Shown piece after piece: positions 8,868 to 17,862 of a DNA stretch of 64,000 nt. Under the pieces are notes generated by a model. It ran no database searches. It was not told the origin of the DNA and saw only the letters and a program-made list of their open reading frames with translations. A program made the translations under genes and the position numbers. Numbering within the stretch: the stretch's first letter is position 1; the number at the start of each line of letters is the position of its first letter. Source of the DNA: Ensifer adhaerens (GTDB lineage: Bacteria; Pseudomonadota; Alphaproteobacteria; Rhizobiales; Rhizobiaceae); the NCBI GenBank assembly GCA_900215285.1, contig OCMG01000004.1, positions 1,534,001 to 1,598,000 on the forward strand. The letters are read 5' to 3'.

Positions 8868-8881
8868 GAACCGTTCGGTTC
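8868..8881. promoter_or_regulatory. second TetR operator
   Basis: GAACCGTTCGGTTC differs from the first operator only at one central base. Its start is 64 bases from that of the other site, and it ends 27 bases before the start of the efflux operon, where bound repressor would block the promoter or early elongation. Confidence 0.72.
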
Positions 8882-8908
8882 GAACATTCCATATCAGGAA
8901 AATGCGCA

Positions 8909-10132
8909 ATGGCCAAGAATGCAGGCAAGGCAGCTGTCCATCTGGTCGATGGAGATCAGGCTGAGGAGATCGTTCGGGATGAGGCGACGTCCAAGTCGGC
9001 CGAGGCGGAGGTTCACGCCGAAGTCAAGCCTGCCGCGACCGTGAAAGAAAACAAGGCGCCTGCCCGCAAAAGCGGCCGCGGCCGCCTCGTGCTTGGCGTG
9101 ATCGTTCTCGCTGCGCTGGCCGGCGGTGCCTATTATGGTCACGAATGGTGGACAAACGGCCGTTTCATGGTTTCAACCGACGACGCCTATATCGGCGGCG
9201 ACATCAACTATGTCGCGCCGAAGGTCGGCGGCTATGTGAAGACCGTCAACGTGAAGGCCAACGAATATGTGAAGGCAGGCGATCCGCTGGTAACGCTCGA
9301 TGATGGCGATTATCGGATCGCGCTCGAGCAGGCCCGCGCCCAGCTTGCGACGCAGCAGCTTGCGCTGAAGTCGATCGATGCCCAGCGTCTGGTCGCCGTG
9401 GCTGCGCAGCAGCAGGCGCAGGCCAAGCTTCGGGCTTCGCAAGCGGCGCTGCATGGCGCGCAACTGACCCAGCAACGTGCCAGCACCCTGCAGTCCAAGG
9501 AATTCGCCAGCGCCTCGTCGCTCGACACCGCCAATGTGGCGCTGGAGCAGGCGCAGGCTGATGTCGGCGCCTCCAACGCCGCCATCCAGTCGGCTATCGC
9601 CAACATTGCCGCCATCGATGCGCAGCATGCCCAGGCCGAAAGCTCCATCAAGTCCCTGCAACTCGCCATCGAAAAGGCGGAGCGCGACGAGAGCTTCACG
9701 GTCCTGCGCGCGCCCTTCGACGGCATCGTCGGCAACCTGTCGGTTCAGGAAGGTGACCTCGTGTCGCCTGGCATGCGCATCGCCGCTGTCGTGCCTTCGG
9801 ATGCCCTTTATATCGACGCCAATTTCAAGGAGACGCAGATCGCTTCGATCCAGCCCGGCCAGTCGGTTGGGATCCATGTCGATGCGCTTGGAGACAAGGA
9901 GATCGAAGGCAAGGTCCTGTCGATTTCGCCGGCCTCCGGTGCGGTCTTCTCGTTGCTTCCCGCGGAAAACGCCACCGGCAACTTCACGAAGATTACCCAG
10001 CGGCTGCCGGTCCGCATATCAATCCCGAAGGATGCGCTCGAAACGCATCGTCTGATGGCCGGTTTGTCGGTCGTGGTCGATGTCGATACGCGTACGACGC
10101 CAGCCACCCCAAAGACGGCGTCCGCGCAGTAA
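8909..10132 (+). CDS. HlyD-family membrane fusion protein (EmrA-like)
   Basis: Periplasmic adaptor subunit of a multidrug efflux pump, 407 residues. A charged cytoplasmic tail of about 55 residues precedes one transmembrane segment (about 58-75). The split lipoyl half-motif follows (YIGGDINYVAPKVGGYVKTV to PLVTLDDGDY), then a long Ala/Gln-rich coiled coil, the second lipoyl half (TVLRAPFDGIVGNLSVQEGD) and a beta-barrel. It is directly upstream of a DHA2-type MFS transporter, the usual EmrAB arrangement, and under the divergent TetR operators. Exported compounds are unknown. Confidence 0.93.
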   Translation: MAKNAGKAAVHLVDGDQAEEIVRDEATSKSAEAEVHAEVKPAATVKENKAPARKSGRGRLVLGVIVLAALAGGAYYGHEWWTNGRFMVSTDDAYIGGDINYVAPKVGGYVKTVNVKANEYVKAGDPLVTLDDGDYRIALEQARAQLATQQLALKSIDAQRLVAVAAQQQAQAKLRASQAALHGAQLTQQRASTLQSKEFASASSLDTANVALEQAQADVGASNAAIQSAIANIAAIDAQHAQAESSIKSLQLAIEKAERDESFTVLRAPFDGIVGNLSVQEGDLVSPGMRIAAVVPSDALYIDANFKETQIASIQPGQSVGIHVDALGDKEIEGKVLSISPASGAVFSLLPAENATGNFTKITQRLPVRISIPKDALETHRLMAGLSVVVDVDTRTTPATPKTASAQ

Positions 10133-10142
10133 CGACATCCAA

Positions 10143-10177
10143 AGCGTTTCGGTGCTCGGTCGATGCACCGAAACGCT
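10143..10177 (+). repeat. AGCGTTTC palindrome between emrA- and emrB-like genes
   Basis: AGCGTTTCGGTGC and GCACCGAAACGCT form a perfect 13-base-pair stem with a 9-base loop. A T-rich stretch (CTCTTTCGGTTTT) follows, so it may act as an attenuator between the adaptor and transporter genes. The AGCGTTTC/GAAACGCT ends recur at 42096. The nearby GGAATTGCTCTAA at about 10230 recurs at 42168, pointing to a dispersed repeat family. Confidence 0.6.
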
Positions 10178-10255
10178 CTCTTTCGGTTTTCATGCAGTTT
10201 CAGACGCGAGACCGCGAGGCCTCCGGTCCGGAATTGCTCTAATTGAGGATTGGCC

Positions 10256-11842
10256 ATGGCCGACGATATCGCGAAGGACGTAAGGACAGGCATACCGCCT
10301 GAACCTCCAGTCTCGCGACGCAATGTCTTTGCGTTCTTCGCGATGGTTCTCGGCATGTTCATGGCCATCCTGGACATCCAGATCGTCTCGGCCTCGCTTT
10401 CCGAGATCCAGGCGGGTCTTGGCGCCAGCACCGATGAGGCGGCATGGGTCCAGACGGCCTATCTCGTTGCCGAAGTCATCATGATACCGCTTTCGGGCAT
10501 GGCCGCACGCATTCTTTCGACGCGCGTCATGTTCACGATCTCGGCAGCCGGGTTCACGGCGGCCAGCGCGCTTGCCGCGACCGCGACCAATATCGACCAG
10601 ATGATCATCTACCGCGCCTTCCAGGGGTTCATCGGCGGTGGCATGATCCCGTCGGTGTTTGCGGCGGCCTTCATCATCTTCCCGCCCTCCAAGCGTCCGA
10701 TCGTGTCGCCGATCATCGGCCTGATCGCCACGCTCGCGCCGACGATCGGTCCGACGGTCGGCGGGTATCTGAGTCACAGTTTCTCCTGGCACTGGCTCTT
10801 CCTCGTCAACGTTCCGCCGGGCATCATTGTTACCATTGCCGCCTGGACGCTGATCGACTTCGACAAGCCGGAACCGGGGCTTGCCCGCAATTTCGACTGG
10901 ACCGGCCTTATCAGCATGGGCGTCTTCCTCGGCGCGCTGGAATATGTTCTCGAAGAGGGCAACAACAAGGGCTGGCTGGAGGATGAGAAGATTGTCCTTG
11001 GCGCCGTCGCCATTGTCATCGCCGGCCTGATCTTCTTCTACCGCGCCTTCACCGCGAAGTTCCCGATCGTCGACCTGAAGGCCTTTACCAACCGCAACTT
11101 TGCCTTCGGCACGGCCTTTTCCTTCATCATGGGCGTCGGCCTATACGGGCTTACCTATCTCTACCCGGTCTACCTGTCTGCGATCCGCGGCTACGACTCG
11201 CTGATGATCGGGGAAACGATGTTCGTCTCTGGTCTTGCCATGTTCATGACCGCGCCCATTGCCGGCATCATGTCGGGCAGGATGGATCCGCGCGTGATGA
11301 TGATGATCGGCTTCTTCGGTTTTGCCTGCGGCACGCTGATGATGACCCGCATGACCGCCGATTGGGACTTCTGGGAGCTCTTCGTTCCGCAGATCCTGCG
11401 CGGCTGCTCGATGATGATCGCCATGGTGCCGATCAACAACGTCGCGCTCGGAACGCTGCCGCCTGAGCGTATACGCAATGCGTCCGGTCTCTACAACCTC
11501 AGTCGTAACCTCGGCGGGGCCGTGGGCCTTGCGGTGATCAACACGATGCTGACGCGCCAGACGCGATCGCATTACGAGCAATTGTCCGAGCATGTCCAAT
11601 GGGGTCGGCCGGAAGCGCGCGACATGGTCACCTCCATGACCAACAAGTTCAACGCGCTGGGCCTGGATGGCAGCACGGTGGCGATCAAGCAGATCGCCGG
11701 CATGGTGCACCAGCAGGCCTATATCCTCTCGTTCATAGACGTGTTCCTGCTGCTGACCTCGCTGTTCGCAGTTCTGGTCGTGTCGAGCTTCCTGATCCAG
11801 AAGCCGCAAGGCCCGGCCGGGGCGTCCGGCGGGGGTCATTGA
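10256..11842 (+). CDS. DHA2-family MFS multidrug transporter (EmrB-like)
   Basis: Proton-driven drug exporter of the inner membrane with about 14 hydrophobic segments, 528 residues. The N-terminal signature FMAILDIQIVSASLSEIQAGL and the stretch AAWVQTAYLVAEVIMIPLSG are characteristic of the EmrB/QacA subfamily. The ATG at 10256 is chosen because GAGGA ends six bases before it; an in-frame TTG two codons upstream is less likely. It works with the HlyD-type adaptor encoded upstream to span the envelope, under control of the divergent TetR regulator. Confidence 0.93.
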   Translation: MADDIAKDVRTGIPPEPPVSRRNVFAFFAMVLGMFMAILDIQIVSASLSEIQAGLGASTDEAAWVQTAYLVAEVIMIPLSGMAARILSTRVMFTISAAGFTAASALAATATNIDQMIIYRAFQGFIGGGMIPSVFAAAFIIFPPSKRPIVSPIIGLIATLAPTIGPTVGGYLSHSFSWHWLFLVNVPPGIIVTIAAWTLIDFDKPEPGLARNFDWTGLISMGVFLGALEYVLEEGNNKGWLEDEKIVLGAVAIVIAGLIFFYRAFTAKFPIVDLKAFTNRNFAFGTAFSFIMGVGLYGLTYLYPVYLSAIRGYDSLMIGETMFVSGLAMFMTAPIAGIMSGRMDPRVMMMIGFFGFACGTLMMTRMTADWDFWELFVPQILRGCSMMIAMVPINNVALGTLPPERIRNASGLYNLSRNLGGAVGLAVINTMLTRQTRSHYEQLSEHVQWGRPEARDMVTSMTNKFNALGLDGSTVAIKQIAGMVHQQAYILSFIDVFLLLTSLFAVLVVSSFLIQKPQGPAGASGGGH

Positions 11843-11879
11843 CCTCAGCTATGTCCGCGATACCGTCTTCCGCAACACA

Positions 11880-12422
11880 GTGAGTCGCGGAAACCGGGGG
11901 TGTATCCTGTCCGAAGAGCCCGTTCTTGAGACCGAACGCCTGATCCTCAGGCCTCCGTGTGCGGATGATCTTCCGGGATGGGCGACCATGATGGCCGATC
12001 CCGACAATTCGCGTTTCATCGGCGGGCCACTCGGCTCACGTGCGGCATGGGCCAGCCTCTCCATCATGGCCGGTGCATGGCGGCTGCATGGATTTGGCAA
12101 TTTCTCCGTTCTTCTGAAGTCCACCGGTCAATGGATCGGCCGCGCCGGCCCCTGGATGCCGCCCGGCTGGCCGGGACCGGAAATCGGCTGGGCCTTCCTG
12201 AAGGACCATTGGGGGCGGGGCTATGCTGCCGAGGCGGCGCAGGCCACCATGGTCTGGTCACGCGAGGTGCTCGGGTGGGACCATGCCATTCACATCATCC
12301 ACCGCGAAAATTCCCCCTCCATGGCGCTGGCGGAGCGTATCGGCTCCGTCTTCGAGCGAGAGCTTCCGCCGCGCGTGCTCGACAATGCGGTCCCCTTGCT
12401 GATCTATTCCCAAAAATTCTGA
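11880..12422 (+). CDS. GNAT-family N-acetyltransferase (RimJ/RimL type)
   Basis: A protein of up to 180 residues with the opening LETERLILRPPCADDL, the family's usual first strand. The acetyl-CoA-binding region reads IGWAFLKDHWGRGYAAEAAQA and the C-terminal part ENSPSMALAERIGSVFERE. The substrate cannot be predicted. The start is uncertain: GTG 11880 is the only conventional codon giving the full domain and its ribosome binding site is poor. It follows the efflux operon by 38 bases and may be read through from it. Confidence 0.85.
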   Translation: MSRGNRGCILSEEPVLETERLILRPPCADDLPGWATMMADPDNSRFIGGPLGSRAAWASLSIMAGAWRLHGFGNFSVLLKSTGQWIGRAGPWMPPGWPGPEIGWAFLKDHWGRGYAAEAAQATMVWSREVLGWDHAIHIIHRENSPSMALAERIGSVFERELPPRVLDNAVPLLIYSQKF

Positions 12423-12468
12423 TTTACGTACCTCAAAATTCTGCTAAGAAAGCGGGCGAGGAGAATTC

Positions 12469-13509
12469 ATGCGCCCGACCGTCCACGACATTGCCGAGAA
12501 AGCCGGCGTCAGCCTGGCGACGGTGGACCGCGTGCTCAACAATCGGCCCGGCGTGAAGGCGAAGACGCGGACGCTGGTCGAGGAGGCGATTGCGGAGATC
12601 GGCTATGTGCGCGATGTCGCGGCCGCCAATCTGGCGCGCCGGCGGCTCTACCGCTTTGAGTTCATCATCCCCGGCAGCGACAACTCGTTTCTTCACGAAC
12701 TGCGCGGTGCAGTGCGCCACATGGCCGCCGTATCGCAGATCGAACGGATCGAGATCGGCCTGCGCGAGGTTGCGGCCTTCGACGCCGGAGCGCTGGTCGC
12801 GGCGATGCGCACTGTCATGGAGGGGGCCGCCGATGGAGTTGCGCCCGACGGCATTGCGATTGTCGCCATTGATGACGATGCCGTGCGTGCGATCGTTTCG
12901 GAGGCCAAAGAGGCCGGCATTGCGGTCGTCACCATCGTTTCCGATCTGCCGGGGTCGGAACGGGTGCATTATGCCGGGATCGACAACCTGGCGGCAGGCC
13001 GGACAGCCGCCGGACTCATCGGCCGCTTCATCGGCGGCACAGGTGCTGTCGGCGTGATTGCCGGCTCCCTGAACGCGCGAGACCATCGCGAGCGTCTGGC
13101 CGGTTTCGAGGAGGCGCTGAAACGCGACTTCCCCGGCGCGTCCGTACTGCCGGTCATCGAGGGGCGCGACGATCCGATGCGGGTCGAGCGCGAGGCTGCG
13201 GCACTTCTGACGTCCTATCCGGATATTGCCGGCCTTTACAGCCTTGGCGCCGGCAATCGCGGCCTGGTCAAGGCGTTGCGTGAGCGGGCGATCGCGCGGC
13301 ACCTGCCGGTGATTGCGCATGAATTGACGGCGACGACGCGAGCCGCGCTGTCCGAAGGTCTTTTCGACGCAGTACTCAATCAGGATGCCGGCCACGAGGT
13401 GCGCAGCGCCGTGCGCGTCATGAAGGCGCATGCCGACGGGCTTCATACCGTGGACGCGCAGGAGCGCATCCGCATCGACATATTCCTGAAGGATAACATG
13501 CCCCAGTAA
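12469..13509 (+). CDS. LacI-family regulator, probably of xylose genes
   Basis: A 346-residue repressor-type protein. The N-terminal helix-turn-helix reads TVHDIAEKAGVSLATVDRVLNNRPGV (its VDR replaces the more common VSR). It is followed by a periplasmic-binding-protein-like sugar domain with YAGIDNLAAGRTAAGLIGRF and GVIAGSLNARDHRERLAGF. GAGGAGA precedes the ATG. It lies 21 bases upstream of xylB and co-directional with xylB-xylA, so pentose-responsive control of that operon is likely; the effector is inferred from position only. Confidence 0.9.
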   Translation: MRPTVHDIAEKAGVSLATVDRVLNNRPGVKAKTRTLVEEAIAEIGYVRDVAAANLARRRLYRFEFIIPGSDNSFLHELRGAVRHMAAVSQIERIEIGLREVAAFDAGALVAAMRTVMEGAADGVAPDGIAIVAIDDDAVRAIVSEAKEAGIAVVTIVSDLPGSERVHYAGIDNLAAGRTAAGLIGRFIGGTGAVGVIAGSLNARDHRERLAGFEEALKRDFPGASVLPVIEGRDDPMRVEREAAALLTSYPDIAGLYSLGAGNRGLVKALRERAIARHLPVIAHELTATTRAALSEGLFDAVLNQDAGHEVRSAVRVMKAHADGLHTVDAQERIRIDIFLKDNMPQ

Positions 13510-13530
13510 AAGCGGGCGGGAGGAAACAGC

Positions 13531-14985
13531 ATGTATCTCGGTCTCGATCTCGGCACGTCCGGCGTCAAGGCGCTTCTCATCGACGACAACCAGACGATCC
13601 TTGCCTCCGGCAACGGGTCGCTGGACGTGTCGCGGCCGCATTCCGGCTGGTCGGAACAGGACCCGGCCCATTGGCTGCGCGCCACCCGCGAGGCCGTGGC
13701 CGCCATCAAGGCAAGCCACCCGGAGGCGCTGGCATCCGTCAAGGGCATCGGCCTTTCGGGCCAGATGCATGGCGCGACGCTGGTGGACAAGGCGGGCCAT
13801 GTGCTGCGCCCCTGCATCCTCTGGAACGACACGCGCTCCTTTGCCGAAGCTGCCACGCTCGATGCCGATCCGCGCTTTCGCGAAATCACCGGCAATATCG
13901 TCTTCCCGGGCTTCACCGCGCCGAAGCTGGTCTGGGTGAAGAACAACGAGCCGGAGATTTTTGCGAAGGTGGCCAAAGTTCTGCTGCCGAAGGACTATCT
14001 GCGCCTTTGGCTGACGGGCGAATATCTTTCCGAAATGTCGGACTCGGCGGGTACCAGCTGGCTCGATACGGCCAAGCGGGCATGGTCGTCCGAACTTCTG
14101 GCTGCGACTGATCTCGATGAGAGCCACATGCCGGGTCTCGTCGAGGGCACCGCCGAAGCGGGCGTGCTGCGGGCCGAGCTTCTGGCCGAATGGGGCATGT
14201 CGGGTCGCGTCGTCGTCGCCGGCGGGGCGGGGGACAATGCCGCCTCGGCGGTCGGCATGGGCACGGTTCATTCCGGCTCCGCCTTCGTGTCGCTCGGCAC
14301 CTCCGGCGTGCTCTTTGCGGCGAACGACCGCTACCTGCCGAACCCCGCCAGCGCCGTGCATGCCTTCTGCCATGCGATCCCCAATACCTGGCACCAGATG
14401 GGCGTCATTCTCTCCGCAACCGATGCGCTGAACTGGCATTCGCATGTGACGGGCAAGAGCGCTGCCGAGCTTTCGACGGAACTCGGCGACACGCTGAAGG
14501 CGCCCTCGGGCGTGACCTTCCTGCCCTATCTCTCGGGCGAGCGCACGCCACATAACGATGCGAAGATTAGGGGCGTCTTTGCCGGGCTGGAGCATGAATC
14601 CTCGCGTGTCGTGCTGACGCAGGCCGTGATGGAAGGCGTGACCTTCGCGATCCGCGACAATCTCGCGGCGCTGAATGCCGCCGGCACCACGATCTCGCGC
14701 GTCACGGCCATCGGCGGCGGCTCGCGCTCGCGCTACTGGCTGAAGTCGATTGCGACCGCGCTGAACATCCCGGTCGATATTCCGGCGGATGGCGATTTCG
14801 GTGCGGCCTTTGGTGCGGCGCGGCTGGGGCTGATCGCCGCGACGGGGGCTGATCCGCTCGCGGTCTGCACTGCACCGAAGACGGCGGAGACGGTCGAGCC
14901 GGAGACGGCGCTGTCCGCCGCTTACGACGAGGCTTACAGACGCTACCGCGCGCTTTACCCGGCGGTGAAGGCGGCGATGAACTGA
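13531..14985 (+). CDS. xylB: xylulokinase
   Basis: Phosphorylates D-xylulose to xylulose 5-phosphate, the entry to the pentose phosphate pathway. It is a 484-residue FGGY-family kinase, the usual length for XylB. The N-terminal phosphate-binding loop is LGLDLGTSGVKALLID. GIGLSGQMHGATLVD, GGAGDNAASAVGMG (with the catalytic aspartate) and the C-terminal adenosine motif AIGGGSRSRYWLKSIA are all present. GGAGG lies just before the ATG. xylA follows after a 150-base gap that holds a palindromic repeat, and a LacI-type regulator precedes it. Confidence 0.96.
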   Translation: MYLGLDLGTSGVKALLIDDNQTILASGNGSLDVSRPHSGWSEQDPAHWLRATREAVAAIKASHPEALASVKGIGLSGQMHGATLVDKAGHVLRPCILWNDTRSFAEAATLDADPRFREITGNIVFPGFTAPKLVWVKNNEPEIFAKVAKVLLPKDYLRLWLTGEYLSEMSDSAGTSWLDTAKRAWSSELLAATDLDESHMPGLVEGTAEAGVLRAELLAEWGMSGRVVVAGGAGDNAASAVGMGTVHSGSAFVSLGTSGVLFAANDRYLPNPASAVHAFCHAIPNTWHQMGVILSATDALNWHSHVTGKSAAELSTELGDTLKAPSGVTFLPYLSGERTPHNDAKIRGVFAGLEHESSRVVLTQAVMEGVTFAIRDNLAALNAAGTTISRVTAIGGGSRSRYWLKSIATALNIPVDIPADGDFGAAFGAARLGLIAATGADPLAVCTAPKTAETVEPETALSAAYDEAYRRYRALYPAVKAAMN

Positions 14986-15061
14986 GACAAGAGCCCGCTC
15001 ATCCGCCTGCCGGCACCTTTTCCCCGAAGGGGCGAAGGGACGGTGCGGCGCCCGCGAGTTT

Positions 15062-15098
15062 CCCCTCTCCCCCACGGGGAGAGGGTAGGGTGAGGGGG
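15062..15098. repeat. CTCTCCCC palindromic repeat in the xylB-xylA gap
   Basis: CTCTCCCC and GGGGAGAG pair around CAC, followed by GGGTAGGGTGAGGGGG. Similar CTCCCC/GGGGAG palindromes occur at 16463, 16615, 19432, 19481, 55025 and 58297. These resemble the mosaic intergenic palindromes common in rhizobial genomes. A hairpin here could modulate xylA expression relative to xylB or protect the message end. Confidence 0.7.
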
Positions 15099-15136
15099 CT
15101 TTCACAACTGACAAACATCACAGGAGGAAACACCCC

Positions 15137-16444
15137 ATGAGCACAGGCTTTTTCGGCGACATTTCAAAGATCAAATATGAAGGGCCGGACAGCACCAATC
15201 CGCTGGCCTTCCGCCACTACAACCCGGACGACATCGTCATGGGCAAGCGGATGGAAGACCATCTGCGCTTTGCAGTGGCCTATTGGCACACGTTTGCCTG
15301 GGAGGGCGGCGATCCCTTTGGCGGGCGCACGTTCGACCGTCCGTGGTTCGACGGCGCGATGGACAAGGCGAAGCTGAAGGCCGACGTGGCGTTCGAATTC
15401 TTCCAGCTGCTCGGCGTGCCGTTCTACTGCTTCCACGATGCCGACGTGCGTCCGGAAGGCAAGAACTTTGCTGAGAACACGAAGAACCTCAACGAGATCG
15501 TCGACTACTTCGCCGAAAGGCAGGCCGCGACCGGCGTCAAGCTGCTCTGGGGCACGGCGAACCTCTTCTCCAACCGCCGCTTCATGTCGGGCGCCTCGAC
15601 CAACCCGGATCCGGATGTGTTCGCTTATTCGGCGGCCACCATCAAGACCTGCATGGATGCCACGATGAAGCTCGGCGGCGAGAACTATGTTCTGTGGGGC
15701 GGCCGCGAGGGTTATGAAACGCTGCTCAACACGGACCTCAAGCGCGAGCTCGACCAGATGGCGCGCATGCTGCACATGGTGGTCGAGTACAAGCACAAGA
15801 TCGGCTTCAAGGGCACGATCCTGGTCGAGCCGAAGCCGCAGGAACCGTCCAAGCACCAGTATGACTACGATGTCGCGACCGTCTATGGCTTCCTCAAGAC
15901 CTATGGTCTGGAAAACGAAGTGAAGCTCAATATCGAGCAGGGCCATGCGATCCTGGCCGGTCACAGCTTCGAGCATGAGCTGGCGCTGGCCAACGCGCTC
16001 GGCGTCTTCGGCTCCATCGACATGAACCGCAACGACTACCAGTCCGGCTGGGATACCGACCAGTTCCCCAACAACGTTCCGGAAATGGCGCTGGCCTATT
16101 ACCACGTTCTTTCCGGCGGCGGCTTCAAGACGGGCGGCACGAACTTCGACGCCAAGCTGCGCCGTCAGTCGCTCGATCCGGAAGATCTGCTCATCGGCCA
16201 TATCGGCGGCATGGATTGCTGCGCCCGCGGCCTCAAGGCGGCGGCCAAGATGATCGAGGACAAGGCGCTCTCCGGCCAGCTCGCCGCCCGTTATGCCGGC
16301 TGGGACAAGGCGGAAAACAAGGCGATGCTCTCGGGCGGAAGCCTGGAGTCGATCGCCGAGCGGGTCTTGGCTCAGGACATCAACCCGCAGCCGAAGTCGG
16401 GCAAGCAGGAACTGCTGGAAAATATCGTCAACCGGTATGTTTGA
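15137..16444 (+). CDS. xylA: xylose isomerase
   Basis: Interconverts D-xylose and D-xylulose using two divalent metal ions. It is 435 residues long, as in the class II enzymes of proteobacteria. Catalytic His100 and Asp103 lie in YCFHDAD; the metal-binding glutamate is in [19 protein letters not shown], and the late ligands are in [25 protein letters not shown] precedes the start. It forms the xylose pathway with xylB upstream. No xylose ABC transporter is directly attached; the Rbs-type transporter at 17.8-21.6 kb is a candidate. Confidence 0.97.
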   Translation: MSTGFFGDISKIKYEGPDSTNPLAFRHYNPDDIVMGKRMEDHLRFAVAYWHTFAWEGGDPFGGRTFDRPWFDGAMDKAKLKADVAFEFFQLLGVPFYCFHDADVRPEGKNFAENTKNLNEIVDYFAERQAATGVKLLWGTANLFSNRRFMSGASTNPDPDVFAYSAATIKTCMDATMKLGGENYVLWGGREGYETLLNTDLKRELDQMARMLHMVVEYKHKIGFKGTILVEPKPQEPSKHQYDYDVATVYGFLKTYGLENEVKLNIEQGHAILAGHSFEHELALANALGVFGSIDMNRNDYQSGWDTDQFPNNVPEMALAYYHVLSGGGFKTGGTNFDAKLRRQSLDPEDLLIGHIGGMDCCARGLKAAAKMIEDKALSGQLAARYAGWDKAENKAMLSGGSLESIAERVLAQDINPQPKSGKQELLENIVNRYV

Positions 16445-16462
16445 GGCGAATGATGCGCCCCT

Positions 16463-16635
16463 CCTCTCCCCTTGTGGGAGAGGATAGCTCGCCCCAAGAG
16501 GCGAAGCCGATTGGCTTGGCGAGCTTGGTGAGGGGGCAAATTGGTTGCGGCAAATCTCACCCCCTCACCTGCGATTTCTAACACTTAGCTGAAGCTAAGA
16601 TGTTGAAATCGATTCCTCTCCCACAAGGGGAGAGG
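16463..16635. repeat. repeat element bounded by 21-base perfect inverted repeats
   Basis: The 21-base ends at 16463-16483 (CCTCTCCCCTTGTGGGAGAGG, itself a palindrome of 9-base arms) and 16615-16635 are exact reverse complements. Between them lie GCCAAGC/GCTTGGC-type and TTAGCTGAAGCTAA hairpins and a second CACCCCCTCACC/GGTGAGGGGG pair. It fills the gap between convergent xylA and the second lacI gene and encodes nothing evident. It may serve as a bidirectional transcript end. Confidence 0.7.
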
Positions 16636-16661
16636 GGACGGTGGGCTCCAAGCTCTGCGGC

Positions 16662-17684
16662 TTACCGCATCCCCTTCGGCGGCCCCACGGAATTCCGCAC
16701 CACGAGATCCGGCATCAGCAGGATCTCTCCCTCCGGCTGCTCGCTTCCGCCCAGCAGGTCCAGCAGCAGCGCCATGGCGCGCTTGCCGATGGCGGTGCGG
16801 GGCTGGCGGATGGTGGTGAGCGGGGGCGACATGAAGCCGGAGAGCGGCACGTCGTCGAAGCCGGTGACGGAGAAGTCGCGCGGGATGTTATAGCCGCGCG
16901 CTGTCAGCCCCAGCATGACGCCGATGGCGGTCTGGTCGTTGACGCACATGAAGGCGGTGGGCAGGCGGTCCTGCATGAAGAGCTGTTCGAGCGCGAGGCG
17001 GCCGCTTTCGATCGTGCCGTCGCCATCGACGACGATGCGGTTTTCGGGCCGCATGTTGGCGGCGTCCATGCCTTCCTCGAAGCCCTGCCGGCGGCGGCTA
17101 TAGGCGAGACGGGTGCGGCTGTCGCCGATGAAGGCGATCTTGCGATGGCCTTCGGCGAGCAGCAGGTCGATGAGCTTGCGGGCGCCGGCGACATCATCGA
17201 CGCCGACATAGGGCAGGCCGCCATTGTAGATCGGCTCGAAGACGCCGACGGTTGCCGGCAGGCGCGCCGTCATCGTCTGGTGGCCGAAGGGCAGGATGCC
17301 GGTGAAGAGGATGAGGCCGGCCGCCTGGTTGGAATTGAGGAATTTCAGATATTCGAGGCCGCGCTGCGCATCGTTCTGCGTGTGGCCGATCAGGATGCCG
17401 TAGCCATGGGCGCGCGCCTCGTTTTCGAGACCGACGAGGATGTTAGAGAAATTGGGGTCGCCGATATCGGGTGCGACGACAAGGATCATGTTCGACCGGC
17501 CAAGACGCAGGCTGCGGGCCATGGCATTGGTCGTGTAGCCGGTGATGGCGATGGCCTGATGCACCTTGAGGCGCGTCGAGTTGGCCACCTTTTCCGGCGT
17601 GTGGATGGCGCGCGAGACCGTGGCTATGGAAACCTCGGCAATGCGGGCGACATCTTCAATCGTAGCGGGCGTGGAATTCGACAC
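16662..17684 (-). CDS. LacI-family regulator of the sugar ABC transporter operon
   Basis: A 340-residue regulator. The helix-turn-helix is TIEDVARIAEVSIATVSRAI, with the hinge helix TTNAMARSLRLGRSN. The sugar domain includes YVGVDDVAGARKLIDLLL and TGFDDVPLSGFMSPPLTTI, the classical LacI/GalR C-terminal signature. It is divergent from the transporter operon, and two mirror-image 16-base operators sit in the shared promoter. It most likely represses the operon until the imported glycoside or a derivative appears. Its inducer is not known. Confidence 0.94.
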   Translation of the reverse strand: MSNSTPATIEDVARIAEVSIATVSRAIHTPEKVANSTRLKVHQAIAITGYTTNAMARSLRLGRSNMILVVAPDIGDPNFSNILVGLENEARAHGYGILIGHTQNDAQRGLEYLKFLNSNQAAGLILFTGILPFGHQTMTARLPATVGVFEPIYNGGLPYVGVDDVAGARKLIDLLLAEGHRKIAFIGDSRTRLAYSRRRQGFEEGMDAANMRPENRIVVDGDGTIESGRLALEQLFMQDRLPTAFMCVNDQTAIGVMLGLTARGYNIPRDFSVTGFDDVPLSGFMSPPLTTIRQPRTAIGKRAMALLLDLLGGSEQPEGEILLMPDLVVRNSVGPPKGMR

Positions 17685-17776
17685 GGAAAAACCTTGGGTC
17701 TCATGCTCGCCGGGACACTACACGGACTTGGCCGCAGGTCAAATCGACACGGTCAGAAATCGGTGAGTTGTGCTCA

Positions 17777-17792
17777 ATGTAAACCTTTACAT
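17777..17792. promoter_or_regulatory. LacI-type operator 1
   Basis: ATGTAAACCTTTACAT carries half sites ATGTAAA and TTTACAT around a CC centre, like CytR/PurR-class operators. It lies 93 bases upstream of the lacI gene and 86 bases upstream of the ABC ATPase start. Confidence 0.75.
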
Positions 17793-17797
17793 CGCAC

Positions 17798-17813
17798 ATG
17801 TAAAGGTTTACAT
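17798..17813. promoter_or_regulatory. LacI-type operator 2
   Basis: ATGTAAAGGTTTACAT is the exact reverse complement of operator 1, shifted by 21 bases (two helical turns), so two repressor dimers would sit on the same DNA face. It lies upstream of the ATPase gene's GGGAGGA binding site. Confidence 0.75.
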
Positions 17814-17862
17814 CATGGTTCAAAGAGGCGCTTTCGGGAGACGGGCGCCCGGGAGGACGATC

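Noticed and set aside
12433..15114. 893-residue minus-strand open frame across lacI and xylB
   Set aside because: It runs antisense through two well-supported genes and has no recognisable domain; long antisense frames are common at this GC content.
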